From the NCBI GenBank assembly GCA_963803735.1, contig CAWDNV010000001.1, positions 186,001-250,000 on the forward strand: DNA of 64,000 bases, given 5' to 3'. The notes under the pieces were generated by a model. The model made no database searches. It saw only the letters and a list, made by a program, of their open reading frames with translations, and had not been told where the DNA came from. The DNA comes from Palsa-189 sp963803735. Its GTDB lineage: Bacteria > Acidobacteriota > Terriglobia > Acidiferrales > UBA7541. Shown here piece by piece: positions 27,217 to 35,599 of the stretch (position 1 is the first letter of the stretch; the number at the start of each line of letters is the position of its first letter). A program made the position numbers and the translations under genes.

Positions 27217-28344
27217 ATGACTGCGCAGCCCCCGAACTCGTCGCCGAAGCCAATATCCAATCCAAAAGCGCCGTCGTCGCTGTTGCAGAATCTCCCTCGC
27301 AAGGCGAACGTTCTTATCGTTCGCTTGCGCTCGATTGGCGATGTAGTCCTCACGCTGCCGGCGCTTCAGGCGCTCCACGATTGGCGGCCCGATTTGCGCA
27401 TTCACATGCTCGTCGAGCCGCTTTCCGCTCCGCTGTTGGAAGGGCATCCGGCAATTACAGAAGTAATAATTCTGCGGAAATTCTGGGAGACGGTCCGCCT
27501 ATTGCGCCAGCGCGAGTTTTCCATCGCCTTCAACATGCATGGCGGGCCGACCAGTGCTTTTCTCACGCGGCTTTCCGGCGCGCCGGTGCGAGTCTGTTGG
27601 GCGCAGCGGCAGTTCTCTTCGTTCTACAACGTGCATGTGCCGATCCATTTTCCGGTCGCCGGACGGATCGAAATGCACACGGCCGAGCACCGCTTGCAGC
27701 AGCTTCTGTATGCGGGCTTGCCGGAACAGCCGCTTCCGGCGGCGAAGGTGTACGTCAACGCGAATGCTGCAGAATTAGTACGGCGAAAGCTGGCGGAGCA
27801 GGGAATCGGCCCTGACCAGCGGTATGCCGTCATCCGGCCGGGTGCGAGCCAGGCAAACAAGCGCTGGCCGACGGAGCGCTTTGCGGCAATCGCGCAGTGG
27901 TTGCGGGAGGCGCATGGCATCGCGACAATCGTGAATCTCGGACCGGGCGATGAGCAAATCGCGGCCGAAGTGAAACAGCGTTTCGCCGGACTCGGCATCA
28001 TCATCAGCGATCTCGATTTGCGGGGATTGGTTGCGGTGCTCGCGGGGTCATCTTTGTTTATCGGCAACGATACGGGGCCGACGCACATCGCGGCGGCGCT
28101 AGGGAAGAAGTCCGTGGTGATCTTCGGGGCAAGCGATTCCAAAGTGTGGTCACCGTGGAAAACAGAATATCGCCTGATCGAGAACCCGTTCCCGTGCAAG
28201 CAGTGTCCGCAAGGGAAATGCGAATCGCTTGGCGCTTCGCGGTGTATTTTTGAGATTAGTGTCGAAGAAGTTCGCGAAGCGTGCGAGGAACTGCTGCAGG
28301 AAAGCCACGACGCGCAATTGCGGGCAAGCCCTTCAAGCGAATAA
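27217..28344 (+). CDS. family 9 glycosyltransferase (heptosyltransferase-like)
   Basis: The 375 residues follow the ADP-heptose:LPS heptosyltransferase pattern: VLIVRLRSIGDVVLTLPALQAL after an unusually long Ser/Pro-rich N-terminal tail (1-28), a central NMHGGPTSAFLTRLSGAP, and the donor site with GASQANKRWPTERF, FIGNDTGPTHIAAALGKKSVVIFG. It would add heptose to the LPS inner core at the cytoplasmic face. Cysteines CKQCPQGKC near the C-terminus are common in WaaF/WaaC relatives. It follows bioA by 26 bp and may be read from the same transcript. Confidence 0.88.
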   Translation: MTAQPPNSSPKPISNPKAPSSLLQNLPRKANVLIVRLRSIGDVVLTLPALQALHDWRPDLRIHMLVEPLSAPLLEGHPAITEVIILRKFWETVRLLRQREFSIAFNMHGGPTSAFLTRLSGAPVRVCWAQRQFSSFYNVHVPIHFPVAGRIEMHTAEHRLQQLLYAGLPEQPLPAAKVYVNANAAELVRRKLAEQGIGPDQRYAVIRPGASQANKRWPTERFAAIAQWLREAHGIATIVNLGPGDEQIAAEVKQRFAGLGIIISDLDLRGLVAVLAGSSLFIGNDTGPTHIAAALGKKSVVIFGASDSKVWSPWKTEYRLIENPFPCKQCPQGKCESLGASRCIFEISVEEVREACEELLQESHDAQLRASPSSE

Positions 28345-28348
28345 AAAG

Positions 28349-28427
28349 CAGATCCCTCGCTACTCCACGCCAGTGCACGCAAAGGCGGCGTGCACTGAGG
28401 ACCCCGGCTGCGCTCGGGATGACAACG
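28349..28427. repeat. REP-like palindromic repeat between convergent genes
   Basis: CAGTGCACGC (28371-28380) and GCGTGCACTG (28388-28397) form a perfect 10-bp stem, embedded between AGCAGATCCCTCGC and CTGCGCTCGGGATGACA. The flanking phrase also occurs partly near 35639 (AAGCAGATCCC). It could serve as a bidirectional 3' end for the glycosyltransferase and the ABC genes. Confidence 0.6.
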
Positions 28428-28444
28428 CTCTACGCATCAAGCTG

Positions 28445-29269
28445 CTAGCGAACCAGGGTGGGATAGAGCTTGGTGGCGATGGCGGCGAGGATTACAAAAA
28501 TAAGGCCGATGATGGCGAAATCGACGCCAACGCTGTGCGTGCTTTGGCTCGATCCGATCATCAAGGTGCGCAGCGCATCGACCAGGTACGTCAGCGGATT
28601 GAGATAAGCCACCACTTGCAGCCAGTGCGGCATGATGGAAATGGGATAGATGGCATTGCTGGCAAAAAACAGCGGCATGGTCATCAATTGCCCCACGCCC
28701 ATGAAGCGTTCGCGCGATTTCACCAGGCAGGCGACGATAAAAGATAAAGTCGCAAAGATCGCCGAACCGAGCGCAGCGCCTACAAAAACCCCCGCGATCG
28801 ATAACGGCGTCCAGCGAATCTGGATGTGCAGCAAAAAGGCGACCACATAAATAATGGTGGCTTGTATGGCGCCGCGAAATCCCGCGGAAACAGCTTTGCC
28901 ATAGACCAGCGCGGAACGCAGCGCGGGGCTCACCAGCAGCTTATGCACGATCCCCAGATCGCGTTCCCAGATTACGGCGATGCCGTAGAAAATGGCTACA
29001 AAGAGCACGCTCTGCGCGAGGATGCCGGGAGTCATGAAGGCAAGATAGCTGACGTTGCCGGTGGGAATGGCGCGCACGCGGCTGAACACATTTCCAAAGA
29101 CAACAATCCACAGCACCGGCTGAACCGCGCGAGCCAAAACCTCGGTAGGATCGCGGATCAGTTTTTTCAGCTCGATTTCGGCGATGGCCGCCGTCTGCTG
29201 GAAGAACGCGTAGACGGGAGACGGCTCAGCCGAGACGGCTAACTGTACGCCGGGTCGCGCGGACGTCAC
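28445..29269 (-). CDS. ABC-2 type transporter permease
   Basis: The 274-residue protein has six membrane helices and the ABC-2 signature YLAFMTPGILAQSVLF followed by ERDLGIVHKLLVSPALRSALVYGKA and PLFFASNAIYPISIMPHWLQ. It belongs to the drug/daunorubicin-type exporter permeases. Its start overlaps the end of the ATPase gene by 44 nt, so the pair is translationally coupled. The cargo is unknown. Confidence 0.93.
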   Translation of the reverse strand: MTSARPGVQLAVSAEPSPVYAFFQQTAAIAEIELKKLIRDPTEVLARAVQPVLWIVVFGNVFSRVRAIPTGNVSYLAFMTPGILAQSVLFVAIFYGIAVIWERDLGIVHKLLVSPALRSALVYGKAVSAGFRGAIQATIIYVVAFLLHIQIRWTPLSIAGVFVGAALGSAIFATLSFIVACLVKSRERFMGVGQLMTMPLFFASNAIYPISIMPHWLQVVAYLNPLTYLVDALRTLMIGSSQSTHSVGVDFAIIGLIFVILAAIATKLYPTLVR

Positions 29270-30080
29270 GGTAATTTCCCTCCTCCTGGATGATGCCTCC
29301 GCTGAAATGAACGAAGACGTCGTCGAGCGTGGCGCCTGGCCCGACGCTGGCTTTCAGATCCGCGGGCGTTCCGATAGCGGCCACTTTGCCGAGGTGCATG
29401 ATGGCGATGTGATCGCAAAGCTCGTCGGCTTCGTCCATGGCGTGGGTGGTGATCAAGACGGTCATTTGAAAATTATGGCGCAGCTCGAGCAGCCGTTCCC
29501 ATACGTTACGGCGCGCCACGGGATCCAAGCCGATGGTGGGTTCATCGAGAAACAGGACGACGGGGCGGTGAAGCATAGCTTGAGCAATTTCCAGGCGCCG
29601 GATCATCCCGCCGGAATAGGTCTTCACCAGCTTACGGCCGAAATCAGTCAATGCCATGAATTGCAGGGCGTCTTCAATGCGGCTTTTGCGCTCAGCGCGG
29701 GGGATGCCATAGAGCTTGGCGGAAAGGTTCAAGTTCTCCCAGCCGGTGAGCCCTCCATCGGCGGAAAGGGCCTGGGGCACGTAGCCGATGCTTCTGCGGA
29801 CCTTTGCGGGAGACTTGACGATATCGAAGCCGGCGACCGAGGCGGTGCCTTCCGAGGGTTCCAGCATGGTGGTGAGCATCTTTATGGTGGTGGTTTTGCC
29901 GGCGCCATTGGGACCCAATAGGCCAAAGATCGAGCCATAGGGCACGTGCAGGGAGACGTGGTCGGCAGCGATCAGGTCACCATAGCGGCGCGTTAGGGCG
30001 AAAGTCTCGATGGCAAAGGCGTCGCCGCCGAGGGGCGTGGCCTCGGCTGAGTTGGTGACGGCAGTGTCAGAAGTCGACAT
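29226..30080 (-). CDS. ABC exporter ATP-binding protein
   Basis: The 284-residue ATPase carries Walker A LLGPNGAGKTTTIKML, the Q-loop YVPQ, the signature YSGGMIRRLEIAQAM, Walker B VLFLDEPTIGLDP and the switch His in LITTHAMDEADELCDH. The subtype matches CcmA/DrrA-like ABC-2 exporters. It is the first gene of a two-gene unit with the permease. Upstream (plus coordinates above 30080) are three evenly spaced TGTTCATT-like motifs that could be an operator array. Confidence 0.94.
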   Translation of the reverse strand: MSTSDTAVTNSAEATPLGGDAFAIETFALTRRYGDLIAADHVSLHVPYGSIFGLLGPNGAGKTTTIKMLTTMLEPSEGTASVAGFDIVKSPAKVRRSIGYVPQALSADGGLTGWENLNLSAKLYGIPRAERKSRIEDALQFMALTDFGRKLVKTYSGGMIRRLEIAQAMLHRPVVLFLDEPTIGLDPVARRNVWERLLELRHNFQMTVLITTHAMDEADELCDHIAIMHLGKVAAIGTPADLKASVGPGATLDDVFVHFSGGIIQEEGNYRDVRATRRTVSRLG

Positions 30081-30174
30081 GACGAATTATTGGATGCTCC
30101 GACGGAGCGGCGCTATCAGGCTGAGAAAATCCAACGTAACAGAATGCCCCTCCCCCCACCCTTTTTTGTGCAAG

Positions 30175-30260
30175 TGTTCATTCTAAATGTACTTAGGCTG
30201 TGTCGCTTGCGACTGCTCATTGTACGAGATTGGCGGCCGAAATTTGCCCGAGTGTTCATT
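30175..30260. promoter_or_regulatory. three phased TGTTCATT motifs upstream of the ABC exporter
   Basis: TGTTCATT at 30175, TGCTCATT at 30214 and TGTTCATT at 30253 are exactly 39 bp apart. Each is followed by a T/A-rich TA step (CTAAATGTAC, GTACGAG, TTACAGTG). The even spacing suggests repeated protein sites in front of the exporter operon. No regulator gene is adjacent, so this is tentative. Confidence 0.35.
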
Positions 30261-30542
30261 TTACAGTGCCCAATGCGAAAGCGCGACTCGCTTCGGTTTG
30301 GGCGAAGCCGGGAGGGCGTCGCCGGATCGATCGAAGCCAAGCTGAAAAGGGAAGACGACGGGCTGAACGGGAAAGGGAGAGCGAGAATCCGGCCTTTAGT
30401 GAAGAACATGCGTGAGTATAGTATATTATTAGTTGGTTAGCAATTGAAAACTATTAGTTAACGATTAGTATTCGAACGAGTTGAGGTGATGACGGGATGT
30501 TTCGAATGACCGGGGAGGGGCCAAGCGTTCGACCGAAGATTA
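30261..30542. other. gene-free stretch with an AT-rich patch
   Basis: No convincing gene is seen. Bases about 30410-30475 are strikingly AT-rich for this genome and contain TATAGTATATTATTAG and three ATTAGT words. This could hold a promoter or be a remnant of transferred DNA. Confidence 0.4.
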
Positions 30543-30825
30543 GGTGTCACGGCGGGGTGGCCGAGGTCCTAAGAAACACAACGCTACACAGAGGGCACAG
30601 AGGCACAGAGAGCACGGAGGAAAAAGGGGCAACGAGGCATCGAGACCACGGGAAAATATGAAGATCAGGCGTCACGGCGAGGTGGCCGAGGTCCTAAGAA
30701 AGACAATCCTACACAGAGAGCACAGAGGCACAGAGAGTACGGAGGAATGGGCACAGAGGGGACCGAGGGCACAGAGAGGGCGGAGGAACAAAGGCAGGGC
30801 AGCATCGAGAGGACGGAAAATGTAC
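30543..30825. repeat. tandem CACAGAGGCACAGAG-type intergenic repeat
   Basis: Two imperfect copies start near 30545 and 30670, each beginning with GTCACGGCG-GGTGGCCGAGGTCCTAAGAAA in divergent form and running into CACAGAGGCACAGAGAG. The second copy has an additional CACAGAG-rich segment. The region has open frames, but their composition is repetitive and they are not credible genes. Confidence 0.75.
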
Positions 30826-31026
30826 GCGGGGAAAGGCGTTTCCCGCGCCGGTTGCACGCCGCAGCGATGCGCTGGACGGGCCCGGTTCGAACTGGACGGC
30901 GGATGGGGATGCGGCGAGAGGGGCACATTCGCTTTAGCGCTTGTTCCGGTGTGGGAGATGGACATACGGAGATTCGCCGCAGTAGCATGGGTAAACCCAG
31001 TCCATTCGGTCCTGTCGGGGGAACTC

Positions 31027-31530
31027 ATGCGCAGGGTATGCGTTGCCGTTTTGGTGTGTGCCGTTTTGGGAGGATGTTCAGGATCTCGAGTGCGTGACGC
31101 GAGTTCGGCGGAGAAGGCGGCGATCCAAGCTGTGCTGGATGCGCATGCGAAGGCGTGGAACAACGGCGATGCCGCGGCAGCTGTCGCGATGATGACCGAA
31201 GATGCCGACTGGGTTTCGGGCGATGGGTCGGTCTATGAAGGACGCGACGCGATCGAGGCTGCTCACCGGGATTGGTTTGCGGGCTCGGCGAAGGGCAGCT
31301 GGCACACGCATCCTGGGTTACCGAAAATTCACTTTGTTCGAACGGACGTGGCCATCGTGGACGGGGACAGCAATGAATCCGGGCTGCACGATGAACAGGG
31401 CAAAGAGATTCCCGCCAGTGTGACTCGCTACACCGCCGTCATGGTAAAGGAAAGCGGGCGCTGGAAGGTGGCGGCGTTCCGGTCGCTGCCGCAGGTCAAG
31501 TCGAAGATCAATTCTGCCGACGTTCGCTGA
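31027..31530 (+). CDS. SgcJ/EcaC-like (DUF4440, NTF2-fold) lipoprotein
   Basis: The start at ATG 31027 gives 167 residues with a lipoprotein signal (MRRVCVAVLVCAVLGGC, lipid Cys at 17). The frame is open far upstream through the repeat, but the lipobox fixes this start. The mature part has the SnoaL/NTF2-like pattern: AIQAVLDAHAKAWNNGDAAAAVAMMTEDADWVSGDG, then RYTAVMVKESGRWKVAAF. Such cones bind small molecules or act as accessory domains; the function here is unknown. The product should be anchored to a membrane facing the periplasm. Confidence 0.82.
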   Translation: MRRVCVAVLVCAVLGGCSGSRVRDASSAEKAAIQAVLDAHAKAWNNGDAAAAVAMMTEDADWVSGDGSVYEGRDAIEAAHRDWFAGSAKGSWHTHPGLPKIHFVRTDVAIVDGDSNESGLHDEQGKEIPASVTRYTAVMVKESGRWKVAAFRSLPQVKSKINSADVR

Positions 31531-31590
31531 GTGGCCCGACGTGACAGGGTAGAGCAAGGCATTCGGGATGACGGCGTTTCAGATGGCGAC

Positions 31591-31683
31591 TTCAGCGGCT
31601 AAAGCCGCTCGAAGTGCGTGGGGCTTATGTCGCGGCTGTGGATTCGCTACGCTCACCACAAGAAGCCACGACCCACAAGACAA
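31591..31683. repeat. dispersed repeat, copy 1 of about 93 bp
   Basis: The unit starts with the palindrome AGCGGCTAAAGCCGCT, continues through GTCGCGGCTGTGGATTCGC and ends ACAAGAAGCC-CGACCCACAA. It is nearly identical to 35498-35589. The second half folds on itself (GTCGCGGCT against AGCC-CGAC). Confidence 0.85.
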
Positions 31684-31762
31684 CTATCCTAGGTTCCGCG
31701 TCCTTTTTTCATTGCGGCGCATTCGCGTCTGAGGCGGGGCATCGTGAGCTACAAAAATCGAA

Positions 31763-31853
31763 CCCACCTGTCGCAAACGGCGCGAAAGGTGGGGCACCCG
31801 TACAGGCATAAAGTCCCCAGGGCCGCTCACAAAGACGGTGAGCGCACCCTGGG
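31763..31853. repeat. REP-like hairpins with GCTACAAA tail
   Basis: CCCACCT (31763-31769) pairs with AGGTGGG (31787-31793). CCCAGGG-CGCTCAC (31816-31830) pairs with GTGAGCG-CCCTGGG (31838-31853), followed by CTACAAA. No gene is credible in 31531-32185; the stretch consists of these repeats and the heptamer array. Confidence 0.65.
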
Positions 31854-31892
31854 CTACAAAGGGACCAAAAGCGAACGGCGAAAGCGAAAAGC

Positions 31893-31934
31893 AAAAAGCA
31901 AAAAGCAAAAAGCAAAAAGCAAAAAGCAAAAAGC
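31893..31934. repeat. AAAAAGC heptamer tandem array
   Basis: Six perfect copies of AAAAAGC follow a partial AAAAGC at 31887. This simple-sequence array is prone to slippage and may vary in length between strains. Confidence 0.95.
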
Positions 31935-32185
31935 AGAACCCTCCGCCTTTTGGCGTCCGAGAATCCCATTTCTGCCGAAGCGGACTCCCTCGTGATGACA
32001 CCAAGGAGAGGCGGCGCGGCGAAGCCGGAGGCGCGGTGTTGAGCCTTACCACTCGCAATTCAGTGATTATCTCAATACCATTCCGTAGCGCTGATAAACT
32101 AACAGCGCCCAAGGTATAGTTCGCGGCCGAACCCGAAGCTCGCACAGATCACGGCTGAGCCAGCGAGGCCAGTGAGGCAAAAAAG

Positions 32186-32665
32186 ATGAAATACGTCGAG
32201 CGGAGCTTGACCGAAGGGGAACGGATCGTCTACACGACGCGGCGCCATTGGGTTGTGCTTGTTGGTCCGGGGGCGCTCGCCGTGGTTCTTGCCGCGGCCG
32301 GAATCGCCATGGTGTTCGAGAAAGATCTCTTCTGGATCGGGGGAGTGATTCTGCTGGCGATCGCAACGGGAATTTTCATCTCGGCTTTAGTGCGGCGGTA
32401 CGGTTTTGAGTTCGCGGTCACGAATAAGCGTGTGATCTATTGCAAAGGGATCGCATCCATATCGACCGACGAATTGTTCCTCGACAAAATCGAGAGTGTT
32501 CTCGTGACACAAGGATTACTCGGGCGCTGGTGGGGTTATGGGAGTGTGAGCGTTCGGGGAACCGGCGGGTCGTGGGAGCCGTTCTCGTATGTCGCCGATC
32601 CTCTATTGCTCCGGCGGAGGATCCAGGAGCAGATCGAGCATAGATCTGCTCCCGTTCCGGCGTAG
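32186..32665 (+). CDS. PH domain (bPH2/DUF304-like) membrane protein
   Basis: This 159-residue protein has two adjacent membrane helices (about 22-62) followed by a bacterial PH-type domain: FAVTNKRVIYCKGIASISTDELFLDKIESVLVTQ and GYGSVSVRGTGGSWEPF. The order, short cytoplasmic start with LTEGERIVYTTRRHW, hairpin, then bPH2, is typical of YdbS-like proteins. Their role is uncertain; membrane-stress functions have been suggested for relatives. It stands alone, 128 bp before the Gp37/Gp68 gene. Confidence 0.85.
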   Translation: MKYVERSLTEGERIVYTTRRHWVVLVGPGALAVVLAAAGIAMVFEKDLFWIGGVILLAIATGIFISALVRRYGFEFAVTNKRVIYCKGIASISTDELFLDKIESVLVTQGLLGRWWGYGSVSVRGTGGSWEPFSYVADPLLLRRRIQEQIEHRSAPVPA

Positions 32666-32793
32666 CGGAATCCGTTCGTCGTGAGCGCTAATAATTCGCT
32701 ATTTGTTCGCCTTATGATAAAGTAGAGATGTTGGAGCAATAGCTGCCGATTTCGACCTTCGCTGTTTGTGTTTGCGCGTGTTTAACTAAGAGG

Positions 32794-33606
32794 ATGAGCG
32801 ACCACTCAAAAATCGAATGGACTGAAGCCACTTGGAATCCCGTTCGTGGCTGCACGAAGATCAGCCCGGGGTGCCAGCATTGTTACGCTGAAACCTTCGC
32901 GGAGCGCTTTCGCGGAGTGCGCGCTCATCCGTATGAGCGAGGTTTCGACCTCAGGTTGGTGCCGGAAAAACTGAATGAGCCTTTGTTTTGGTCACAGCCT
33001 AAGATGGTTTTTGTCAACTCGATGAGTGATTTGTTTCACGTCGACGTACCGGACGAATACATCGAGGCGGTAGCCCGTGTTATGAAGGCCGCCTCATGGC
33101 ACACGTTTCAGGTACTAACGAAAAGGTCGGCGAGATTGCGGGATTTGTTATGCGGTCGTATTCGGTTTGCCTCTGAATTGAGAAATGTGTGGTGGGGCGT
33201 GAGCGTGGAAGACCGGAAGTACGGCTTACCCCGCATTGAACACCTGCGAGAGATCGATTGCGAAGTGCGTTTCCTTTCGATTGAGCCATTGCTTGAAGAT
33301 ATTGGCGAGATAAATCTAGCACGGATCGATTGGGTCATTGTTGGTGGCGAAAGCGGCCCCGGCGCTCGAAAAATGGAGTTGCAGTGGGTAAACCGTATTC
33401 TCAGACAGTGCCGTCGATCAAGCGTCCCCTTCTTTTTTAAACAATGGGGTGGTGTCCAGAAGAAAAAACTCGGTCGTAGGTTGCACGGCAGAACTTACGA
33501 TGAGATGCCGGAGCGACCATTATCGCCCATTCCGCCAAAGGCCGACCGTATTGCAAAGGCCGAGAGTCTCAGTGCGTTCACACTTTCCGAGTTAGCTACG
33601 GGTTAG
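32794..33606 (+). CDS. phage Gp37/Gp68 family three-Cys-motif protein (DUF5131)
   Basis: The 270 residues open with SKIEWTEATWNPVRGCTKISPGCQHCYAE; Cys20, Cys27 and Cys30 form CX6CX2C, which recalls but does not equal the radical SAM cluster motif. Other family marks are VFVNSMSDLFH, FQVLTKRS, WWGVSVEDRKY, FLSIEPLLEDIG and VIVGGESGPGARKM, together with a TIM-barrel-like alternation. The family is found in phages and bacteria, function unproven. A TcmP gene, its known frequent partner, starts 16 bp downstream. Base composition is clearly AT-richer than the surrounding genes, a sign of transfer. Confidence 0.9.
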   Translation: MSDHSKIEWTEATWNPVRGCTKISPGCQHCYAETFAERFRGVRAHPYERGFDLRLVPEKLNEPLFWSQPKMVFVNSMSDLFHVDVPDEYIEAVARVMKAASWHTFQVLTKRSARLRDLLCGRIRFASELRNVWWGVSVEDRKYGLPRIEHLREIDCEVRFLSIEPLLEDIGEINLARIDWVIVGGESGPGARKMELQWVNRILRQCRRSSVPFFFKQWGGVQKKKLGRRLHGRTYDEMPERPLSPIPPKADRIAKAESLSAFTLSELATG

Positions 33607-33622
33607 TTATTATCCTGTCCTC

Positions 33623-34492
33623 GTGTCTAAGAAGGACAACCAGCCAACTTTATTTGATCTTCCACCAAGGCCGGAACCAGAGATAAGAATTGACCAAGCG
33701 GAGCATCCCGTTTGGACTGAGTGCAAAGCAAAACTCATTGAGCAGTATCTATACCTCTTTGTTTTGGTGACGAAACACGGGACCTACATTGATGGCTTTG
33801 CCGGCCCCCAGCGTCCACAGAATCCAGAGATGTGGTCCGCCAAATTGGTTCTTGAAAGCGAGCCACAAAGACTCCGCAATATTTTTCTTTTTGATAAGTC
33901 AAAGCGTAAGGTCCGGCTACTGTGTGCGCTCAGGAAGACCCAAGCGTCTGTGCCGGATCGCGTGGTTCGGATTTTTCACGGCGACTTCAACACGAGGATA
34001 CGACAGTTGTTGCGGCATAACAAAATCAGCCATACGGAGGCCACTTTTTGCCTGCTCGACCAGTGGACGTTTCAGTGTCACTGGAGCACGATTGTTGAGC
34101 TTTCGAAATATAAGGGTGAGGGGAAGCCAAAGATTGAACTCTTCTATTTCCTCGCCGTGCGTTGGTTAAGGCGGGCGCTCGCAGCCGTACAAAACCATTC
34201 GTTATTGCAACAATGGTGGGGACGCGACGATTGGGCGGTGCTGAGGAACGCAACTACCGATTGGATTAAGGGAGAATTCGTTAAAAGGTTCAAGGACGAA
34301 CTTGGGTACAGGTCGGTGCTGGCATGGCCGATTTACAAACAAGAAGGCAGCAAGCTCATCGTCTATTTTATGATTCACGCGACGGATCATTCTGAGGCCC
34401 CCAAACTTATGGCACGTGCCTACAATAACGCTGTCGTGCCTAGGGGCGAGCAGCTGTTCCTCCCTGGCATGAAGCCAAATCCGTTTGCCTGA
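33623..34492 (+). CDS. tcmP: three-Cys-motif partner protein TcmP
   Basis: The GTG start at 33623 gives 289 residues. TcmP proteins are defined by co-occurrence with the three-Cys protein that lies directly upstream here. The sequence looks like a Rossmann methyltransferase variant: YIDGFAGP (55-62) as motif I, FLFDKS (88-93) as the acidic motif, GDFN (120-123), and LLDQWTF (144-150) where DPPY-type motifs sit. The C-terminal part (NATTDWIKGEFVKRFKDELGY onwards) is typical of TcmP. Substrate is unknown. The pair shares an AT-richer composition. A role in nucleic-acid or peptide modification is only inference. Confidence 0.85.
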   Translation: MSKKDNQPTLFDLPPRPEPEIRIDQAEHPVWTECKAKLIEQYLYLFVLVTKHGTYIDGFAGPQRPQNPEMWSAKLVLESEPQRLRNIFLFDKSKRKVRLLCALRKTQASVPDRVVRIFHGDFNTRIRQLLRHNKISHTEATFCLLDQWTFQCHWSTIVELSKYKGEGKPKIELFYFLAVRWLRRALAAVQNHSLLQQWWGRDDWAVLRNATTDWIKGEFVKRFKDELGYRSVLAWPIYKQEGSKLIVYFMIHATDHSEAPKLMARAYNNAVVPRGEQLFLPGMKPNPFA

Positions 34493-34546
34493 ATATAAAT
34501 TCGGAGGCGATGAGCACCGCCCGCCGCATCGCGGGTTATCAGGTCC

Positions 34547-35476
34547 TCAAGAGTCGGACCGTCCCTGGTTGGGGGTGACGCTGTTCGGCGAAGCGGGGGA
34601 AGAGCCGGGTTTGAGTAATTCGAACATGGCTTTCGCGGAGTGGGACAAGGGCTCGCGGCGGCGGTAGAGCAGATACAGGTCGCGGGGCATGCGGAGTTGG
34701 CGGACTTTGACCTCGACGAGCAGTCCTTGCTCGATTTCCCAGCGCACACACATGCGCGGCACGATGGCCACTCCGATATCCATTTGCACAAAGCGCTTGA
34801 TGCTTTCGATGGTGGGCAGCTCGATGTTCATGCGCAGCGTGACGTGATGTTTGGCGAAGAGCTGCATGACGCGCTGGCGAAAAGGCGATTCGACGATGTG
34901 GGCGACGAAGTTTTCTTCGCCTAGTTCGGAAAGATCGGCGCGGCCGCGCTTGGCCAAGCGATGTTTGGGCGAAACGACCAAGGCGAGTTCGTCGCGAAAG
35001 ATTTTGATGGCAGCGAGTTGCGGCTCCTGGGGGAAGAAAGAGGCGACGCCGAGGTCCAGGCGATAGTTCAGCAATTCGGTGGGGATGTCGCGGGAAAACG
35101 TACGGCGCACGGCCAAATGCACCTGCGGATAAAGCTGCCGGTAGCGGGCCAGCACGGGCAGCAGCGCGTGGATGGAGCTTTCGTTGACGCCGAGGGAGAG
35201 CTCGCCGCGGCCGCCGGAGCGGAGGTCGTCTACGGCGCGACGGATCTCGTCGCGGAGATTCAAGATGCGTTCGGCATAGCCGAGCAGGAGCCGGCCGGCG
35301 TCGGTAAGCTGGCCGGAACGGGCTCCGCGGGCGAAGAGGGGTTCGCCGACTTCGTCTTCGAGCTTGCGGATGGTGATGCTGACGGCGGGCTGGGTGCGAT
35401 AGAGTTTTTGGGCAGCGCGAGAGAAGCTGCGTTCGCGGGCGACGGTGAGGAAGACGTTGAGTTCGGACAGGTCCAT
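34547..35476 (-). CDS. LysR family transcriptional regulator
   Basis: The 309 residues have the N-terminal winged HTH (LNVFLTVARERSFSRAAQKLYRTQPAVSITIRKLEDEVGEPLF) and a periplasmic-binding-like effector domain (about 90-295, with GELSLGVNESS and DLGVASFFPQEP). It resembles CysB/CbbR-type members. It reads away from leuA, with 0.5 kb of repeats between, so a direct divergent target is not clear. The effector is unknown. Confidence 0.94.
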   Translation of the reverse strand: MDLSELNVFLTVARERSFSRAAQKLYRTQPAVSITIRKLEDEVGEPLFARGARSGQLTDAGRLLLGYAERILNLRDEIRRAVDDLRSGGRGELSLGVNESSIHALLPVLARYRQLYPQVHLAVRRTFSRDIPTELLNYRLDLGVASFFPQEPQLAAIKIFRDELALVVSPKHRLAKRGRADLSELGEENFVAHIVESPFRQRVMQLFAKHHVTLRMNIELPTIESIKRFVQMDIGVAIVPRMCVRWEIEQGLLVEVKVRQLRMPRDLYLLYRRREPLSHSAKAMFELLKPGSSPASPNSVTPNQGRSDS

Positions 35477-35497
35477 GAACGAGATCTAAACCATCGC

Positions 35498-35589
35498 TTC
35501 AGCGGCTAAAGCCGCTCGAAGTGCGCGGGCTTATGTCGCGGCTGTGGATTCGCTGCGCTCACCACAAGAAGCCGCGACCCACAACACAA
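35498..35589. repeat. dispersed repeat, copy 2
   Basis: This copy has one base fewer and a few substitutions relative to 31591-31683. Here the second half is a perfect stem: GTCGCGGCT pairs with AGCCGCGAC and GTGG with CCAC. Confidence 0.85.
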
Positions 35590-35599
35590 TGAGAAAAAT

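Noticed and set aside
30544..31026. Long upstream extension of the lipoprotein reading frame through the repeat.
   Set aside because: The sequence is repetitive and basic, and the lipoprotein signal starting at 31027 marks the real start.
31887..31934. Short AAAAAGC repeats as a CRISPR array.
   Set aside because: The units are contiguous with no spacers. No CRISPR array is seen anywhere in the window.
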